A stretch of DNA of 6,070 nt from an uncultured Paracoccus sp. (GTDB lineage Bacteria > Pseudomonadota > Alphaproteobacteria > Rhodobacterales > Rhodobacteraceae), in NCBI RefSeq assembly GCF_946221145.1, contig NZ_CAMIOH010000193.1, positions 1 to 6,070 on the forward strand, in the 5' to 3' direction. Positions 5,610 through 6,070 of the stretch are shown here, in pieces (within the stretch, counting starts at the first letter, position 1; every line of letters starts with the position of its first letter). The position numbers and the translations under genes were made by a program. The notes under the pieces are model-generated. The model was not told the DNA's origin. It saw nothing but the letters and a program-made list of their open reading frames with translations, and did not search any database.

Positions 5610-5888
5610 ATGGCGGGCGATCCGACCTGTCCGCTGTGCCTGCGCCCGATCCCGCCGGGCGTCCCGCAAAGCCGCCATCACCTGATTCCGAAACTGCGCG
5701 GCGGCAAGGGCGGGGACACGGTGCTGCTGCATCAGGTCTGCCACAGCACGATCCACAAGACCCTGACCGAGACGGACCTGGCCCGCAACTATGCCACGCC
5801 CGAGGCCCTGCGCGCCCATCCCGAATTGCGGCGGTTCTTCGATTGGGTGGCCAAGCGCCCGCCAGGCTGGAAGGGCAAGGTCCGGTAA
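5610..5888 (+). CDS. small HNH-endonuclease-like protein
   Basis: A 92-residue protein with HNH/McrA-like features. A CPLC knuckle (C7, C10) begins it, SRHHLIPK follows with H23 and H24 as the candidate catalytic pair, and LLHQVCHSTIHKTLTE carries C44, H45 and H49. The order Cys-x2-Cys, His-His, then Cys-His-x3-His is that of the zinc-bound beta-beta-alpha metal fold; C7, C10 and C44 are probably structural. The C-terminus (EALRAHPELRRFFDWVAKRPP) resembles a recurring small HNH family of Proteobacteria that I recall without a known role. The ATG at 5610 was chosen because it lies 5 bases after the preceding stop; CAAGG at 5596-5600 is the ribosome site. A TTG at 5571 would overlap the upstream gene and add 13 residues without a ribosome site. 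No toxin-antitoxin partner, methylase or phage gene lies beside it. Cleavage activity is inferred only. Confidence 0.82.
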   Translation: MAGDPTCPLCLRPIPPGVPQSRHHLIPKLRGGKGGDTVLLHQVCHSTIHKTLTETDLARNYATPEALRAHPELRRFFDWVAKRPPGWKGKVR

Positions 5889-5910
5889 CGCGCCTGTGTG
5901 TTTGCGACAG

Positions 5911-5930
5911 CAGCGATTCGGGTCACGCTG
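5911..5930 (+). repeat. weak hairpin in the gap after the HNH gene
   Basis: CAGCG (5911-5915) pairs with CGCTG (5926-5930) around a 10-base loop. It lies 22 bases after the HNH stop and 28 before the next ATG. It could be a weak terminator or leader stem. A further pairing, CCTGT (5893-5897) with ACAGG (5942-5946), would cover part of the next ribosome binding site. Both may be chance. Confidence 0.25.
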
Positions 5931-5958
5931 GGGTTGTTCCAACAGGAAAGGACTGCGC

Positions 5959-6070
5959 ATGAAAAGACTGTCCCTTGTTACCCTGACCGCCTGCCTGCTG
6001 GCAGGCCCGGTCCTGGCCGCCCCCATCCTGGCCGCCCCCGGTGCGGTCGTCACCCCGGACACGACGGCCA
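5959..6070 (+). CDS. exported protein, N-terminal fragment (signal peptide)
   Basis: The gene opens at ATG 5959 with a good ribosome site AAAGGA (5947-5952) 6 bases upstream and stays open to the window edge, 37 complete codons. The first 20 residues are a typical Sec signal peptide: MKR, then a hydrophobic core, and a probable signal-peptidase I cut after VLA at residue 20. A second candidate cut after ILA at residue 25 exists because a 15-base unit is repeated in frame (6011-6039). C12 in LTAC resembles a lipobox but sits within the hydrophobic core, so a lipoprotein is less likely. The mature part visible (APGAVVTPDTTA) is too short to name a family. It is therefore probably periplasmic or secreted, of unknown function. 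Confidence 0.8.
   Translation, partial: MKRLSLVTLTACLLAGPVLAAPILAAPGAVVTPDTTA
6011..6039 (+). repeat. 14-base direct repeat, period 15, in a signal peptide
   Basis: TCCTGGCCGCCCCC occurs at 6011-6024 and again at 6026-6039, a five-codon in-frame duplication giving (V/I)LAAP twice. It spans the predicted signal-peptidase cut and creates a second one. Confidence 0.8.

Noticed and set aside
5902..5930. Promoter for the 5959 gene beginning with TTGCGA
   Set aside because: The -35-like TTGCGA at 5902-5907 has no acceptable -10 at 16-18 bases.
5544..6062. Minus-strand open frame of 172 codons over the HNH gene and the 3' gap
   Set aside because: No domain, and it runs across a non-coding gap and two well-supported plus-strand genes.

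Overview
The window is GC-rich by eye, with strong G/C bias at third codon positions. Its gene content fits an alphaproteobacterium of the Rhodobacterales, and Paracoccus or a close relative is my best guess. That guess rests on codon style and remembered resemblance of several proteins (the acyl-CoA synthetase, the GT61 and PF11316 glycosyltransferases, the small HNH protein), not on a marker gene. No rRNA, tRNA, CRISPR array, insertion sequence or integrase is visible.

Layout. (1) 1-300, plus strand: the C-terminal end of an ABC exporter ATPase. (2) 301-849, minus strand: a CAP/SCP-domain lipoprotein, converging on the exporter gene with no base between the two stop codons. (3) 850-1015: an AT-richer divergent control region holding two adjacent inverted repeats. 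(4) 1016-1525, plus: a BON-LysM protein clearly homologous to E. coli Kbp (YgaU), followed by a strong GC hairpin. (5) 1671-3554, plus: a complete 627-residue AMP-forming acyl-CoA synthetase. (6) 3555-3648: a gap with two consecutive hairpins. (7) 3649-5888, plus: a probable three-gene operon of a GT61-type glycosyltransferase, a PF11316-type putative rhamnosyltransferase and a small HNH-nuclease-like protein, with gaps of 24 and 5 bases. (8) 5959 to the window end, plus: the start of an exported protein with a clear signal peptide.

Functionally this looks like ordinary chromosome weighted toward the cell envelope: an exporter, an outer-surface or periplasmic CAP lipoprotein, a LysM/BON protein that in E. 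coli binds potassium, and two glycosyltransferases probably acting on a surface polysaccharide. The acyl-CoA synthetase stands apart and probably serves fatty-acid activation. I found no convincing new defence or mobile system. The most interesting signals are the paired dyads between the CAP and kbp genes, the tandem hairpins ahead of the glycosyltransferase operon, the small HNH protein attached to two glycosyltransferases, and a speculative A-AAA-AAG slippery site in the ABC gene.
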